From assembly GCA_963580455.1 (NCBI GenBank), contig OY756957.1, positions 31,278,501 to 31,342,500 on the forward strand: a stretch of DNA of 64,000 nt. The letters are read 5' to 3'. Below are positions 23,500 to 37,400 of the stretch, piece after piece. The first letter of the stretch is position 1, and each line of letters opens with the position of its first letter. Origin of the DNA: Euonymus europaeus (Eukaryota > Streptophyta > Magnoliopsida > Celastrales > Celastraceae). Both the position numbers and the translations under genes were made by a program. The notes beneath the pieces are model-generated. The model was not told the origin of the DNA and did not search any database. It saw nothing but the letters and a program-made list of their open reading frames with translations.

Positions 23500-26300
23500 T
23501 AACGTAAAGAAACCACATTTCGCGGCTAAATTGGTGAATCGAGACCTACTAGCCACGAGTTCTGAAATCAAAATCTGAAATGCCAGGATCGTAGAGCTCG
23601 AAAAGTAGTGTGAAATATAGCTAAAAATCACCGAATTCAGAACTCGGAGTCAACGGATATTCATAAAACTGTTTACGTAAAGATAACACATTTCGCGGCT
23701 AACTAGGTGAAACGAGACCTACTATCCACGAGTTCTGAAATCAAAATCCGAAACGCCAGGATCGTAGAGCTCGAAAAGTAGTGTGAAATCAAGCTAAAAA
23801 TCACCGAATTCAGACCTCGGAGTCAACGGATATTCATAAAACTGTTTACGTAAATAAACCACATTTCGCGGCTAACTAGGTGACACGAGACCTACTAGCC
23901 ACGAGTTCTGAAATCAAAATCCGAAATGCCAGGATCGTAGAGCTCGAAAATTAGTATGTAATCAAGCTAAAAATCACCGAATTCAGAACTCGGAGTCAAC
24001 GGATATTCATAAAACCGTTTACGTAAAGAAACCACATTTCGCGGCTAAATAGGTGAAACGAGACCAACTAGGCACGAGTTTTAAATTCAAAATCCGAAAT
24101 GCCAGGATCGTAGAGCTTGAAAAGTAGTGTGTAATCAAGCTAAAAATCACCGAATTCAGAACTCGGAGTCAACGGATATTCATAAAACCGTTTACGTAAA
24201 GAAACCACATTTCGAGGCTAACTAGGTGAAACGAGACCAACTAGCCACGAGTTCTGAAATCAAAATCCGAAACCCCAGGATCGTAGAGCTCGAAAAGTAG
24301 TGTGAAATCAAGCTAAAAATCACCGAATTCAGAACTCGGAGTCAACTGATATTCATAAAACCGTTTACGTAAAGAAACCACATTTCGCGGCTAACTAGGT
24401 GAAACGAGACCAACTAGCCACGCGTTCTGAAATCAAAATCCGAAATGCCAGGATCGTAGAGCTCGAAAAGTAGTGTGAAATCAAGCTAAAAATCACCGAA
24501 TTCAGAACTCGGAGTCAACTGATATTCATAAAACCGTTTACGTAAAGAAACCACATTTCGCGGCTAACTAGGTGAAACGAGACCAACTAGCCACGAGTTC
24601 TGAAATCAATATCCGAAACGCCAGGATCGTAGAGCTCGAAAAGTAGTGTGAAATCTAGCTAAAAATCACCGAATTCAGAACTAGGAGTCAACGGATATTC
24701 ATAAAACCGTTTACGTAAAGAAACCACATTTCGCGGCTAACTAGGTGAAACGAGACCAACTAGCCACGAGTTCTGAAATCAATATCCGAAACGCCAGGAT
24801 TGTAGAGCTCGAAAAGTAGTGTGTAATCAAGCTAAAAATCACCGAATTCAGAACTCGGAGTCAATGGATATTCATAAAACCACTTACGTAAAGAAACCAC
24901 ATTTCGCGGCTAAATAGGTAAATCGAGAACTACTAGCCACGAGTTATGAAATCAAAATCTGAAATGCCAGGATTGTAGAGCTCGAAAAGTAGTGTGAAAT
25001 CAAGCTAAAAATCACCGAATTCAGAACTCGGAGTCAAAGGATATTCATAAAACTGTTTACGTAAAGAAACCACATTTCGCGGCTAACTAGGTGAAACGAG
25101 ACCTAATAGCCACGAGTTCTGAAATCAAAATGCGAAACGCCAGGATCGTAGAGCTCAAAAAGTAGTGTGAAATCAAGCAAAAAATCACCGAATTCAGAAC
25201 TCGGAGTCAACGGATGTTAATAAAACTGTTTACGTAAAGAAACCACATTTCGCGGCTAAATTGGTGAATCGAGACCTACTTGCCACGAGTTCTGAAATCA
25301 AAATCTGAAATGCCAGGATGGTAGAGCTCGAAAAGTAGTGTGAAATCAAGCTAAAAATCACCGAATTCAGAACTCGGAGTCAACGGATATTCATAAAACT
25401 GTTTACGTAAAGATACCACATTTCGCGGCTAACTAGGTGAAACAATACCTACTAGCCACGAGTTCTGAAATCAAAATCCGAAACGCCAGGATCGTAGAGC
25501 TCGAAAAGTAGTGTGAAATCAAGCTAAAAATCAACGAATTCAGACCTCGGAGTCAACGGATATTCATAAAACTGTTTACGTAAATAAACCACATTTCGCG
25601 GCTAACTAGGTGACACGAGACCTACTAGCCACGAGTTCTGAAATCAAAATCCGAAATGCCAGGATCGTAGAGCTCGAAAATTAGTATGTAATCAAGCTAA
25701 AAATCACCAAATTCAGAACTCGGAGTCAACGGATATTCATAAAACCGTTTACGTAAAGAAACCACATTTCGCGGCTAAATAGGTGAAACGAGTCCAACTA
25801 GCCACGAGTTTTAAAATCAAAATCCGAAATGCCAGGATCGTAGAGCTTGAAAAGTAGTGTGTAATCAAGCTAAAAATCACCGAATTCAGAACTCGGAGTC
25901 AACGGATATTCATAAAACCGTTTACGTAAAGAAACCACATTTCGAGGCTAACTAGGTGAAACGAGACCAACTAGCCACGAGTTCTGAAATCAAAATCCGA
26001 AACCCCAGGATCGTAGAGCTCAAAAATTAGTGTGAAATCAAGCTAAAAATCACCGAATTCAGAACTCGGAGTCAACTGATATTCATAAAACCGTTTACGT
26101 AAAGAAACCACATTTCGCGGCTAACTAGGTGAAACGAGACCAACTAGCCACGCGTTCTGAAATCAAAATCCGAAATGCCAGGATCGTAGAGCTCGAAAAG
26201 TAGTGTGAAATCAGGCTAAAAATCACCGAATTCAGAACTCGGAGTCAACTGATATTCATAAAACCGTTTACGTAAAGAAACCACATTTCGCGGCTAACTA
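23500..26300 (+). repeat. 10-mer higher-order repeat, 1730 bp
   Basis: A block near 23.6-24.55 kb recurs at 25.3-26.3 kb, offset 1730 (10 x 173). Markers: ACGTAAATAAACCACATTTCG with GTGACACGAG (TAAATAAACC at 23851 and 25581), ATTAGTATGTAATCAAGC (near 23952 and 25682), GAGGCTAACTAGG and CCGAAACCCCAGG (AACCCC at 24271 and 26001). The sequence between, about 24.6-25.25 kb, holds a monomer related to the 9-mer block upstream (GGTAAATCGAGAACTAC at 24919). Confidence 0.86.
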
Positions 26301-26599
26301 GGTGAAACGAGACCAACTAGCCACGCGTTCTGAAATCAATATCCGAAACGCCAGGATCGTAGAGCTCGAAAATTAGTGTGAAATCAAGCTAAAAATCACC
26401 GAATTCAGAACTCGGAGTCAACGGATATTTATAAAACCGTTTACGTAAAGAAACCACATTTCGCGGCTAAATAGGTGAAACGAGACCAACTAGCCACGAG
26501 TTCTGAAATCAATATCCGAAACGCCAGGATCGTAGAGCTCGAAAAGTAGTGTGAAATCAAGCTAAAAATCACCGAATTCAGAACTCGGAGTCAACGGAT

Positions 26600-28060
26600 A
26601 TTCATAAAACCGTTTACGTAAACAAACCACATTTCGAGGCTAACTAGATGAAACGAGACGTATATCCACGAGTTCTGAAATCAAAATCCGACACGCCAGG
26701 ATCGTAGAGCTCGAAAAGTAGTGTGAAATCAAGCTAAAAATCACCGAATTCAGAACTCGGAGTCAACGGATATTCATAAAACCGTTTACGTAAAGAAACT
26801 ACATTTCGCGGCTAACTAGGTGAAACGAGACCAACTAGCCACGCGTTCTGAAATCAAAATCCGAAATGCCAGGATCGTAGAGCTCAAAAAGTAGTGTGAA
26901 ATCAGGCTAAAAATCACCGAATTCAGAACTCGGAGTCAACTGATATTCATAAAACCGTTTACGTAAAGAAACCCCATTTTGCGGCTAACTGGGAGAAACG
27001 AGACCAACTAGCCACGAGTTCTGAAATCAAAATCCGAAATGCCAGGATTGTAGAGCTCGAAAATTAGTGTGAAATCAAGCTAAAAATCACCGAATTCAGA
27101 ACTCGGAGTCAACGGATATTCATAAAACCGTTTACGTAAAGAAACCACATTTCGTGGCTAACTAGGTGAAACGAGACCAACTAGCCACGAGTTCTGAAAT
27201 CAATATCCGGAAGCCATGATCGTAGAGCTCGAAAATTAGTGTGAAATCAAGCTAAAAATCACCGAATTCAGAACTCGGAGTCAACGGATATTCATAAAAC
27301 CTTTTACGTAAACAAACCACATTTCGAGGCTAACTAGATGAAACGAGACGTATAGCCACGAGTTCTGAAATCAAAATCCGACACGCCAGGATTGTAGAGC
27401 TCGAAAAGTAGTGTGAAATCAAGCTAAAAATCACCGAATTCAGAACTCGGAGTCAACGGATATTCATAAAACCGTTTACGTAAAGAAACTACATTTCGTG
27501 GCTAACTAGGTGAAACGAGACCAACTAGCCACGAGTTCTGAAATCAAAATCCGAAAAGCCAGGATTGTTGAGCTCGAAAAGTAGTGTGAAATCAAGCTAA
27601 AAATCACCGAATTCAGAACTCGGAGTCAACGGATATTCATAAAACCGTTTACGTAAAGAAACCACATTTCGCGGCTAACTAGGTGAAACGAGACCAACTA
27701 GCCACGAGTTCTGAAATCAATATCTGAAATGCCAGGATCGTAGAGCTCGAAAAGTAGTGTGAAATCAAGCTAAAAATCACCGAATTCAGAACTCGGAGTC
27801 AACTGATATTCATAAAACCGTTTACGTAAAGAAACCACATTTCGCGGCTAACTAGGTGAAACGAGACCAACTAGCCACGAGTTCTGAAATCAATATCCGA
27901 AAGCCAGGATCGTAGAGCTCGAAAATTAGTGTGAAATCAAGCTAAAAATCACCGAATTCAGAACTCGGAGTCAACGGATATTCATAAAACCGTTTACGTA
28001 AACAAACCACATTTCGAGGCTAACTAGATGAAACGAGACGTATAGCCACGAGTTCTGAAA
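26600..28060 (+). repeat. 4-mer higher-order repeat, 690 bp, with paired 1-bp deletions
   Basis: AACAAACCACATTTCGAGGC followed by TAACTAGATGAAACGAGACG starts at 26621, 27311 and 28001, offsets of 690 bp. Each unit is two bases short of four monomers: one base is lost where GAGACCAACTAGCC became GAGACGTATAGCC (or TATATCC in the first unit), and one where CCGAAACGCC became CCGGAAGCC (near 27210) or CCGAAAGCC (near 27901). Five of the twelve indels I found in the right arm lie in this 1.4 kb. Confidence 0.87.
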
Positions 28061-31000
28061 TCAAAATCCGACACGCCAGGATCGTAGAGCTCGAAAAGTA
28101 GTGTGAAATCAAGCTAAAAATCACCGAATTCAGAACTCGGAGTCAACGGATATTCATAAAACCGTTTACGTAAAGAAACTACATTTCGCGGCTAACTAGG
28201 TGAAACGAGACCAACTAGCCACGAGTTCTGAAATCAAAATCCGAAAAGCCAGGATTGTTGAACTCGAAAAGTAGAGTGAAATCAAGCTAAAAATCACCGA
28301 ATTCAGAACTCGGAGTCAACGGATATTCATAAAACCGTTTACGTAAAGAAACCCCATTTTGCGGCTAACTGGGAGAAACGAGACCTACTAGCCACGAGTT
28401 CAGAAATCAAAATACGAAACGCCAGGATTGTAGAGCTCGAAAAGTAGTGTGAAATCAAGCTAAAAATCACCGAATTCAGAACTCGGAGTCAACGGATATT
28501 CATAAAACCGTTTACGTAAAGAAACCACATTTCGCGGCTAACTAGGTGAAACGAGACCAACTAGCCACGAGTTCTGAAATCAATATCCGAAACGCCAGGA
28601 TCGTAGAGCTCGAAAAGTAGCATGAAATCAAGCTAAAAATCACCGAATTCAGAACTCGGAGTCAACGGATATTCATAAAACCGTTTACGTAAAGAAACCG
28701 CATTTCGCGGCTAACTAGGTGAAACGAGACCAACTAGCCACGAGTTTTAAAATCAAAATCCGAAATGCCAGGATCGTAGAGCTCGAAAAGTAGTGTGTAA
28801 TCAAGCTAAAAATCACCGAATTCAGAACTCGGAGTCAACGGATATTCATAAAACCACTTACGTAAAGAAACCACATTTCGCGGCTAACTAGGTGAAACGA
28901 CACCTACTAGCGACGAGTTCTGAAATCAATATCCGAAACGCCAGGATCGTAGAGCTCGAAAAGTAGCTTGAAATCAAGCTAAAAATCAGCGAATTCAGAA
29001 CTCGGAGTCAACGGATATTCCTAAAACCGTTTACGTAAAGAAACCACATTTCGAGGCTAACTAGGTGAAACGAGACCAACTAGCCACGAGTTCTGAAATC
29101 AAAATCCAAAAAGCCAGGATTGTAGAGCTCGAAAAGTAGTGTGTAATCAAGCTAAAAAACACCGAATTCAGAACTCGGAGTCAACAGATATTCATAAAAC
29201 CGTTTACGTAAAGAAACCACATTTCGCGGCTAACTGGGAGAAGCGAGACCAAATAGCCACGAGTTCTGAAATCAAAATCTGAAACGCCAGGATCGTAGAG
29301 CTCGAAAAGTAGTGTGAAATCAAGCTAAAAATCACCGAATTCAGAACTCGGAGTCAACGGATATTCATAAAACCGTTTACGTAAATAAACCATATTTCGC
29401 GGCTAATTAGGTGAAACGAGACCAACTAGCCACGAGTTCTGAAATCAATATCCGAAACGCCAGGATCGTAGAGCTCGAAAAGTAGTGTGAAATCAAGCTA
29501 AAAATCACCGAATTCAGAACTCGGAATCAACAGATATTCATAAAACCGTTTACGTAAAGAAACCGCATTTCGCGGCTAACTAGGTGAAACGAAACCAACT
29601 AGCCACGAGTTCTGAAATCAATATCCGAAACGCCATGATCGTAGAGCTCGAAAAGTAGTGTGAAATCAAGCTAAAAATCACCGAATTCAGAACTCGGAGT
29701 CAACAGATATTCATAAAACCGTTTACGTAAAGAAACCGCATTTCGCGGCTAACTAGGTGAAACGAAACCAACTAGCCACGAGTTCTGAAATCAATATCCG
29801 AAACGCCAGGATCGTAGAGCTCGAAAAGTAGTGTGAAATCAAGCTAAAAATCACCGAATTCAGAACTCGGAGTCAACGGATATTCATAAAACCGTTTACG
29901 TAAAGAAACCACATTTCGCAGCTAACTAGGCGAAACGAGACCAACTAGCCACGCGTTCTGAAATCAAAATCCGAAAAGCCAGGATTGTAGAGCTCGAAAA
30001 TTAGTGTGAAATCAAGCTAAAAATCACCGAATTCAGAACTCGGAGTCAACGGATATTCATAAAACCGTTTACGTAAAGAAACCACATTTCGCGGCTAAAT
30101 AGGTGAAACGAGACCAACTAGCCACAAGTTCTGAAATAAAATCCGAAATGCCAGAATTGTAGAGCTCGAAAAGTAGTGTGTAATCAACCTAAAAATCATC
30201 GAATTCAGAACTCGGAGTCAACGGATATTCATAAAACCGTTTACTTAAAGAAACCGCATTTCGCGGCTAACTAGGTGAAACGAGACCAACCAGCCACGAG
30301 TTCTGAAATCAATATCCGAAACGCCAGGATCGTAGAGCTCGAAAAGTAGTGTGAAATCAAGCTAAAAATCACCGAATTCAAAACTCGGAGTCAACGGATA
30401 TTCATAAAACCGTTTACGTAAAGAAACCGCATTTCGCGGCTAACTAGGTGAAACGAGACCAACTAGCCACGAGTTCTGAAATCAATATCCGAAACGCCAG
30501 GATCGTAGAGCTCAAAAAGTAGTGTGAAATCAAGCTAAAAATCACCGAATTCAGAACTCGGAGTCAACAGATATTCATAAAACCGTTTACGTAAAGAAAC
30601 CGCATTTCGCGGCTAAATAGGTGAAACGAAACCAACTAGCCACAAGTTCTGAAATCAATATCCGAAACCCCAGGATCGTAGAGCTCGAAAAGTAGTGTGA
30701 AATCAAGCTAAAAATCACCGAATTCAGAACTCGGAGTCAACGGATATTCATAAAACCGTTTACGTAAAGAAACCACATTTTGCAGCAAACTAGGTGAAAC
30801 GAGACCAACTAGCCACGAGTTCTGAAATCAAAATCCGAAACGCCAGGATCGTAGAGCTCGAAAAGTAGTGTGAAATCAAGCTAAAAATCACCGAATTCAG
30901 AACACGGAGTCAACAGATATTCATAAAACCGTTTACGTAAAGAAACCGCATTTCGCGGCTAACTATGTGAAACGAAACCAACTAGCCACGAGTTCTGAAA

Positions 31001-31650
31001 TCAATATCCGAAACGCCAGGATCGTAGAGCTCGAAAAGTAGCGTGAAATCAAGCTAAAAATCACCGAATTCAGAACTCGGAGTCAACGGATATTCCTAAA
31101 ACCGTTTACGTAAAGAAACCACATTTCGAGGCTAACTAGGTGAAACGAGACCAACTAGCCACGAGTTCTGAAATCAAAATCCCAAACGCCAGGATTGTAG
31201 AGCTCGAAAAGTAGTGTGTAATCAAGCTAAAAATCACCAAATTCAGAACTCGGAGTCAACGGATATTCATAAAACCGTTTACGTAGAGAAACCACATTTC
31301 GCGGCTAACTGGGAGAAACGAGACCTACTAGCCACGAGTTCTGAAATTAAAATCCGAAACGCCAGGATCGTAGAGCTCGAAAAGTAGTGTGAAATCAAGC
31401 TAAAAATCACCGAATTCAGAACTCGGAGTCAACGGATATTCATAAAACCGTTTACGTAAAGAAACTACATTTCGCGGCTAACTAGGTGAAACGAGACTAA
31501 CTAGCCACGAGTTCTGAAATCAATATCCGAAACGCCAGGATCGTAGAGCTCGAAAAGTAGCGTGAAATCAAGCTAAAAATCACCGAATTTAGAACTCGGA
31601 GTCAACGGATATTCATAAAACCGTTTACGTAAAGAAACCGCATTTCGCGG
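28061..31650 (+). repeat. Satellite stretch with mixed monomers, no clear local HOR
   Basis: About 21 monomers with no short-period duplication I can follow confidently. It is enriched in AGAAACCGCATTTCGCGG, CAACAGATATTC and GCAGCTAACTAGG forms, which reappear in blocks at 37.5-40.9 kb and 44.8-49.5 kb. A single base is missing near 30138 (GAAATAAAATCCG). The ACTTAAAGAAACCGC monomer near 30245 recurs at 45641 and 49101. Nothing other than satellite is present. Confidence 0.85.
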
Positions 31651-31659
31651 CTAACTAGG

Positions 31660-32340
31660 TGAAACGAGACCAACTAGCCAAGAGTTCTGAAATCAATATC
31701 TGAAACTCCAGGATCGTAGAGCTCGAAAAGTAGTGTGAAATCAAGCTAAAAATCACCGAATTCAGAACTCGGAGTCAACGGATATTCATAAAACCGTTTA
31801 CGTAAAGAAACCGCATTTCGCGGCTAACTAGGTGAAACGAGACCAACTGGCCACGAGTTCTTAAATCAATATCCGAAACACCAGGATCGTAGAGCTCAAA
31901 AAGTAGTGTGAAATCAAGCTAAAAATCACTGAATTCAGAACTCGGAGTCAACAGATATTCATAAAACCGTTTACGTAAAGAAACCGCATTTCGCGGCTAA
32001 CTAGGTGAAACGAGACCAACTAGCCAAGAGTTCTGAAATCAATATCTGAAACTCCAGGATCGTAGAGCTCGAAAAGTAGTGTGAAATCAAGCTAAAAATC
32101 ACCGAATTCAGAACTCGGAGTCAACGGATATTCATAAAACCGTTTACGTAAAGAAACCGCATTTCGCGGCTAACTAGGTGAAACGAGACCAACTGGCCAC
32201 GAGTTCTTAAATCAATATCCGAAACACCAGGATCGTAGAGCTCGAAAAGTAGTGTGAAATCAAGCTAAAAATCACTGAATTCAGAACTCGGAGTCAACAG
32301 ATATTCATAAAACCGTTTACGTAAAGAAACCGCATTTCGC
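31660..32340 (+). repeat. Dimer duplication, 346 bp
   Basis: AGCCAAGAGTTCTGAAATC followed by ATATCTGAAACTCC starts at 31676 and again at 32022, exactly 2 x 173. The partner monomer with CAACTGGCCACGAGTTCTTA and CGAAACACCAGG is duplicated with it (near 31846 and 32192). I see only one or two differences, such as CTCAAAAAG in one copy and CTCGAAAAG in the other. Confidence 0.88.
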
Positions 32341-32999
32341 GGCTAACTAGGTGAAACGAGACCAACTAGCCACGAGTTCTGAAATCAATATCCGAAACGC
32401 CAGGATCGTAGAGCTCGAAAAGTAGTGTGAAATCAAGCTAAAAATCACCGAATTCAGAACTCGGAGTCAAAGGATATTCATAAAACCGTTTACGTAAAGA
32501 AACCACATTTCGCGGCTAACTAGGTGAAACGAGACCAACTAGCGACGAGTTCTGAAATCAATATCCGAAACGCCAGGATCGTAGAGCTCGAAAATTAGTG
32601 TGAAATCAAGCTAAAAATCACCGAATTCAGAACTCGGAGTCAACGGATATTCATAAAACCGTTTACGTAAAGAAACCACATTTCGCGGCTAAATAGGTGA
32701 AACGAGACCAACTAGCCACGAGTTCTGAAATCAATATCCGAAATGCCAGGATTGTAGAGCTCGAAAAGTAGTGTGTAATCAAGCTAAAAATCACCGAATT
32801 CAGAACTCGGAGTCAACGGATATTCAAAAAACCGTTTACGTAAAGAAACCACATTTTGCGGCTAACTGGGAGAAACGAGACCTACTAGCCACGAGTTCTG
32901 AAATCAAAATCCGAAACGCCAGGATTGTAGAGCTCGAAAAGTAGTGTGAAATCAAGCTAAAAATCACCGAATTCAGAACTCGGAGTCAACGGATATTCA

Positions 33000-35900
33000 T
33001 AAAACCGTTTACGTAAAGAAACCACATTTCGCGGCTAACTAGGTGAAACGAGACCAACTAGCCACGAGTTCTGAAATCAATATCCGAAACGCCAGGATTG
33101 TAGAGCTCGAAAAGTAGTGTGAAATCAAGCTAAAAATCACCGAATTCAGAACTCGGAGTCAACGGATATTCATAAAACTGTTTACGTAAAGATACCACAT
33201 TTCGCGGCTAACTAGGTGAAACGAGACCTACTAGCCACGAGTTCTCAAATCAAAATCCGAAACGCCAGGATCGTAGAGCTCGAAAAGTAGTGTGAAATCA
33301 AGCTAAAATTCACCGAATTCAGACCTCGGAGTCAACGGATATTCATAAAACTGTTTACGTAAATAAACCATATTTCGCGGCTAACTAGGTGACACGAGAC
33401 CTACTAGCCACGAGTTCTGAAATCAAAATCCGAAATGCCAGGATCGTAGAGCTCGAAAATTAGTGTGAAATCAAGCTAAAAATCACCGAATTCAGAACTC
33501 GGAGTCAACGGATATTCATAAAACCGTTTACGTAAAGAAACCACATTTCGCGGCTAACTAGGTGAAACGAGACCAACTAGCCACGAGTTCTGAAATCAAT
33601 ATCCGAAACGCCAGGATTGTGGAGCTCGAAAAGTAGTGTGAAATCAAGCTAAAAATCACCGAATTCAGAACTCGGAGTCAACGGATATTCATAAAACCGT
33701 TTACGTAAAGAAACCACATTTCGTGGCTAAATAGGTGAAACGAGACCAACTAGCCACAAGTTCTGAAATCAAAATCCGAAACACCAGGATCGTAGAGCTC
33801 GAAAAGTAGTGTGAAATCAAGCTAAAAATCACCGAATTCAGAACTCGGAGTCAACGGATATTCATAAAACCGTTTACGTAAATAAACCATATTTCGTGGC
33901 TAACTAGGTGAAACGAGACCAACTAGCCACGAGTTCTGAAATCAAAATCCAAAATGCCAGGATCGTAGAGCTCGAAAAGTAGTGTGAAATCAAGCTAAAA
34001 ATCACCGAATTCAGAACTCGGAGTCAACGGATATTCATAAAACCGTTTACGTAAAGAAACTACATTTCGCGGCTAACTAGGTGAAACGAGACCAACTAGC
34101 CACGAGTTCTGAAATCAAAATTCGAAAAGCCAGGATTGTTGAGCTCGAAAAGTAGTGTGAAATCAAGCTAAAAATCACCGAATTCAGAACTCGGAGTCAA
34201 CGGATATTCATAAAACCGTTTACGTAAAGAAACCCCATTTTGCGGCTAACTGGGAGAAACGAGACCTACTAGCCACGAGTTCAGAAATCAAAATCCGAAA
34301 CGCCAGGATTGTAGAGCTCGAAAAGTAGTGTGAAATCAAGCTAAAAATCACCGAATTCAGAACTCGGAGTCAACGGATATTCATAAAACCGTTTACGTAA
34401 AGAAACCACATTTCGCGGCTAACTAGGTGAAACGAGACCAACTAGCCACGAGTTCTGAAATCAATATCCGAAACGCCCGGATCGTAGAACTCGAAAAGTA
34501 GCGTGAAATCAAGCTAAACATCACCGAATTCAGAACTCGGAGTCAACGGATATTCATAAAACCGTTTACGTAAAGAAACCGCATTTCGCGGCAAACTAGG
34601 TGAAACGAGACGAACTAGCCACGAGTTTTTAAATCAATATCCGAAACACCAGAATCGTAGAGCTCGAAAAGTAGTGTGTAATCAAGCTAAAAATCACCGA
34701 ATTCAGAACTCGGAGTCAACGGATATTCATAAAACCACTTACGTAAAGAAACCACATTTCGCGGCTAACTAGGTGAAACGACACCTACTAGCGACGAGTT
34801 CTGAAATCAATATCCGAAACGCCAGGATTGTAGAGCTCGAAAAGTAGTGTGAAATCAAGCTAAAAATCACCGAATTCAGAACTCGGAGTCAACGGATATT
34901 CATAAAACTGTTTACGTAAAGATACCACATTTCGCGGCTAACTAGGTGAAACGAGACCTACTAGCCACGAGTTCTCAAATCAAAATCCGAAACGCCAGGA
35001 TCGTAGAGCTCGAAAAGTAGTGTGAAATCAAGCTAAAATTCACCGAATTCAGACCTCGGAGTCAACGGATATTCATAAAACTGTTTACGTAAATAAACCA
35101 TATTTCGCGGCTAACTAGGTGACACGAGACCTACTAGCCACGAGTTCTGAAATCAAAATCCGAAATGCCAGGATCGTAGAGCTCGAAAATTAGTGTGAAA
35201 TCAAGCTAAAAATCACCGAATTCAGAACTCGGAGTCAACGGATATTCATAAAACCGTTTACGTAAAGAAACCACATTTCGCGGCTAACTAGGTGAAACGA
35301 GACCAACTAGCCACGAGTTCTGAAATCAATATCCGAAACGCCAGGATTGTGGAGCTCGAAAAGTAGTGTGAAATCAAGCTAAAAATCACCGAATTCAGAA
35401 CTCGGAGTCAACGGATATTCATAAAACCGTTTACGTAAAGAAACCACATTTCGTGGCTAAATAGGTGAAACGAGACCAACTAGCCACAAGTTCTGAAATC
35501 AAAATCCGAAACACCAGGATCGTAGAGCTCGAAATGTAGTGTGAAATCAAGCTAAAAATCACCGAATTCAGAACTCGGAGTCAACGGATATTCATAAAAC
35601 CGTTTACGTAAATAAACCATATTTCGTGGCTAACTAGGTGAAACGAGACCAACTAGCCACGAGTTCTGAAATCAAAATCCAAAATGCCAGGATTGTAGAG
35701 CTCGAAAAGTAGTGTGAAATCAAGCTAAAAATCACCGAATTCAGAACTCGGAGTCAACGGATATTCATAAAACCGTTTACGTAAAGAAACCCCATTTTGC
35801 GGCTAACTGGGAGAAACGAGACCTACTAGCCACGAGTTCAGAAATCAAAATCCGAAACGCCAGGATTGTAGAGCTCGAAAAGTAGTGTGAAATCAAGCTA

Positions 35901-37400
35901 AAAATCACCGAATTCAGAACTCGGAGTCAACGGATATTCATAAAACCGTTTACGTAAAGAAACCACATTTCGCGGCTAACTAGGTGAAACGAGACCAACT
36001 AGCCACGAGTTCTGAAATCAATATCCGAAACGCCCGGATCGTAGAACTCGAAAAGTAGCGTGAAATCAAGCTAAACATCACCGAATTCAGAACTCGGAGT
36101 CAACGGATATTCATAAAACCGTTTACGTAAAGAAACCGCATTTCGCGGCAAACTAGGTGAAACGAGACGAACTAGCCACGAGTTTTTAAATCAATATCCG
36201 AAACACCAGAATCGTAGAGCTCGAAAAGTAGTGTGTAATCAAGCTAAAAATCACCGAATTCAGAAGTCGGAGTCAACGGATATTCATAAAACCACTTACG
36301 TAAAGAAACCACATTTCGCGGCTAACTAGGTGAAACGACACCTACTAGCGACGAGTTCTGAAATCAATATCCGAAACGCCAGGATCGTAGAGCTCGAAAA
36401 GTAGCTTGAAATCAAGCTAAAAATCACCGAATTCAGAACTCGGAGTCAACGGATATTCCTAAAACCGTTTACGTAAAGAAACCACATTTCGAGGCTAACT
36501 AGGTGAAAAGAGACCAACTAGCCACGAGTTCTGAAATCAAAATCCAAAACGCCAGGATTGTAGAGCTCGAAAAGTAGTGTGTAATCAAGCTAAAAATCAC
36601 CGAATTCAGAACTCGGAGTCAACGGATATTCATAAAACCGTTTACGTAGAGAAACCACATTTCGCGGCTAACTGGGAGAAACGAGACCTACTAGCCACGA
36701 GTTCTGAAATCAAAATCCGAAACGCCAGGATTGTAGAGCTCGAAAAGTAGTGTGTAATCAAGCTAAAAATCACCGAATTCAGAAATCGGAGTCAACGGAT
36801 ATTCATAAAACCACTTACGTAAAGAAACCACATTTCGCGGCTAACTAGGTGAAACGACACCTACTAGCGACGAGTTCTGAAATCAATATCCGAAACGCCA
36901 GGATCGTAGAGCTCGAAAAGTAGCTTGAAATCAAGCTAAAAATCACCGAATTCAGAACTCGGAGTCAACGGATATTCCTAAAACCGTTTACGTAAAGAAA
37001 CCACATTTCGAGGCTAACTAGGTGAAACGAGACCAACTAGCCACGAGTTCTGAAATCAAAATCCAAAACGCCAGGATTGTAGAGCTCGAAAAGTAGTGTG
37101 TAATCAAGCTAAAAATCACCGAATTCAGAACTCGGAGTCAACGGATATTCATAAAACCGTTTACGTAGAGAAACCACATTTCGCGGCTAACTGGGAGAAA
37201 CGAGACCTACTAGCCACGAGTTCTGAAATCAAAATCCGAAACGCCAGGATTGTAGAGCTCGAAAAGTAGTGTGAAATCAAGCTAAAAATCACCGAATTCA
37301 GAACTCGGAGTCAACGGATATTCATAAAACCGTTTACGTAAAGAAACCACATTTCGCGGCTAACTAGGTGAAACGAGACCAACTAGCCACGAGTTCTGAA
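33000..37400 (+). repeat. 9-mer (1557 bp) copies with a local 3-mer duplication
   Basis: AACCCCATTTTGCGGCTAAC occurs at 34231 and 35788, and GGTGAAACGACACCTAC near 34772 and 36329, both 1557 bp (9 x 173) apart. The GATACCACATTTCG monomers at 33191 and 34921 are 10 monomers apart, so the second unit has lost one monomer, the CTACATTTCGCGG / GGATTGTTGAGC type present near 34060-34145. Inside the block a trimer is repeated: ACGACACCTACTAGCG near 36334 and 36853, and ACGTAGAGAAACC near 36645 and 37164, offset 519. Confidence 0.87.
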
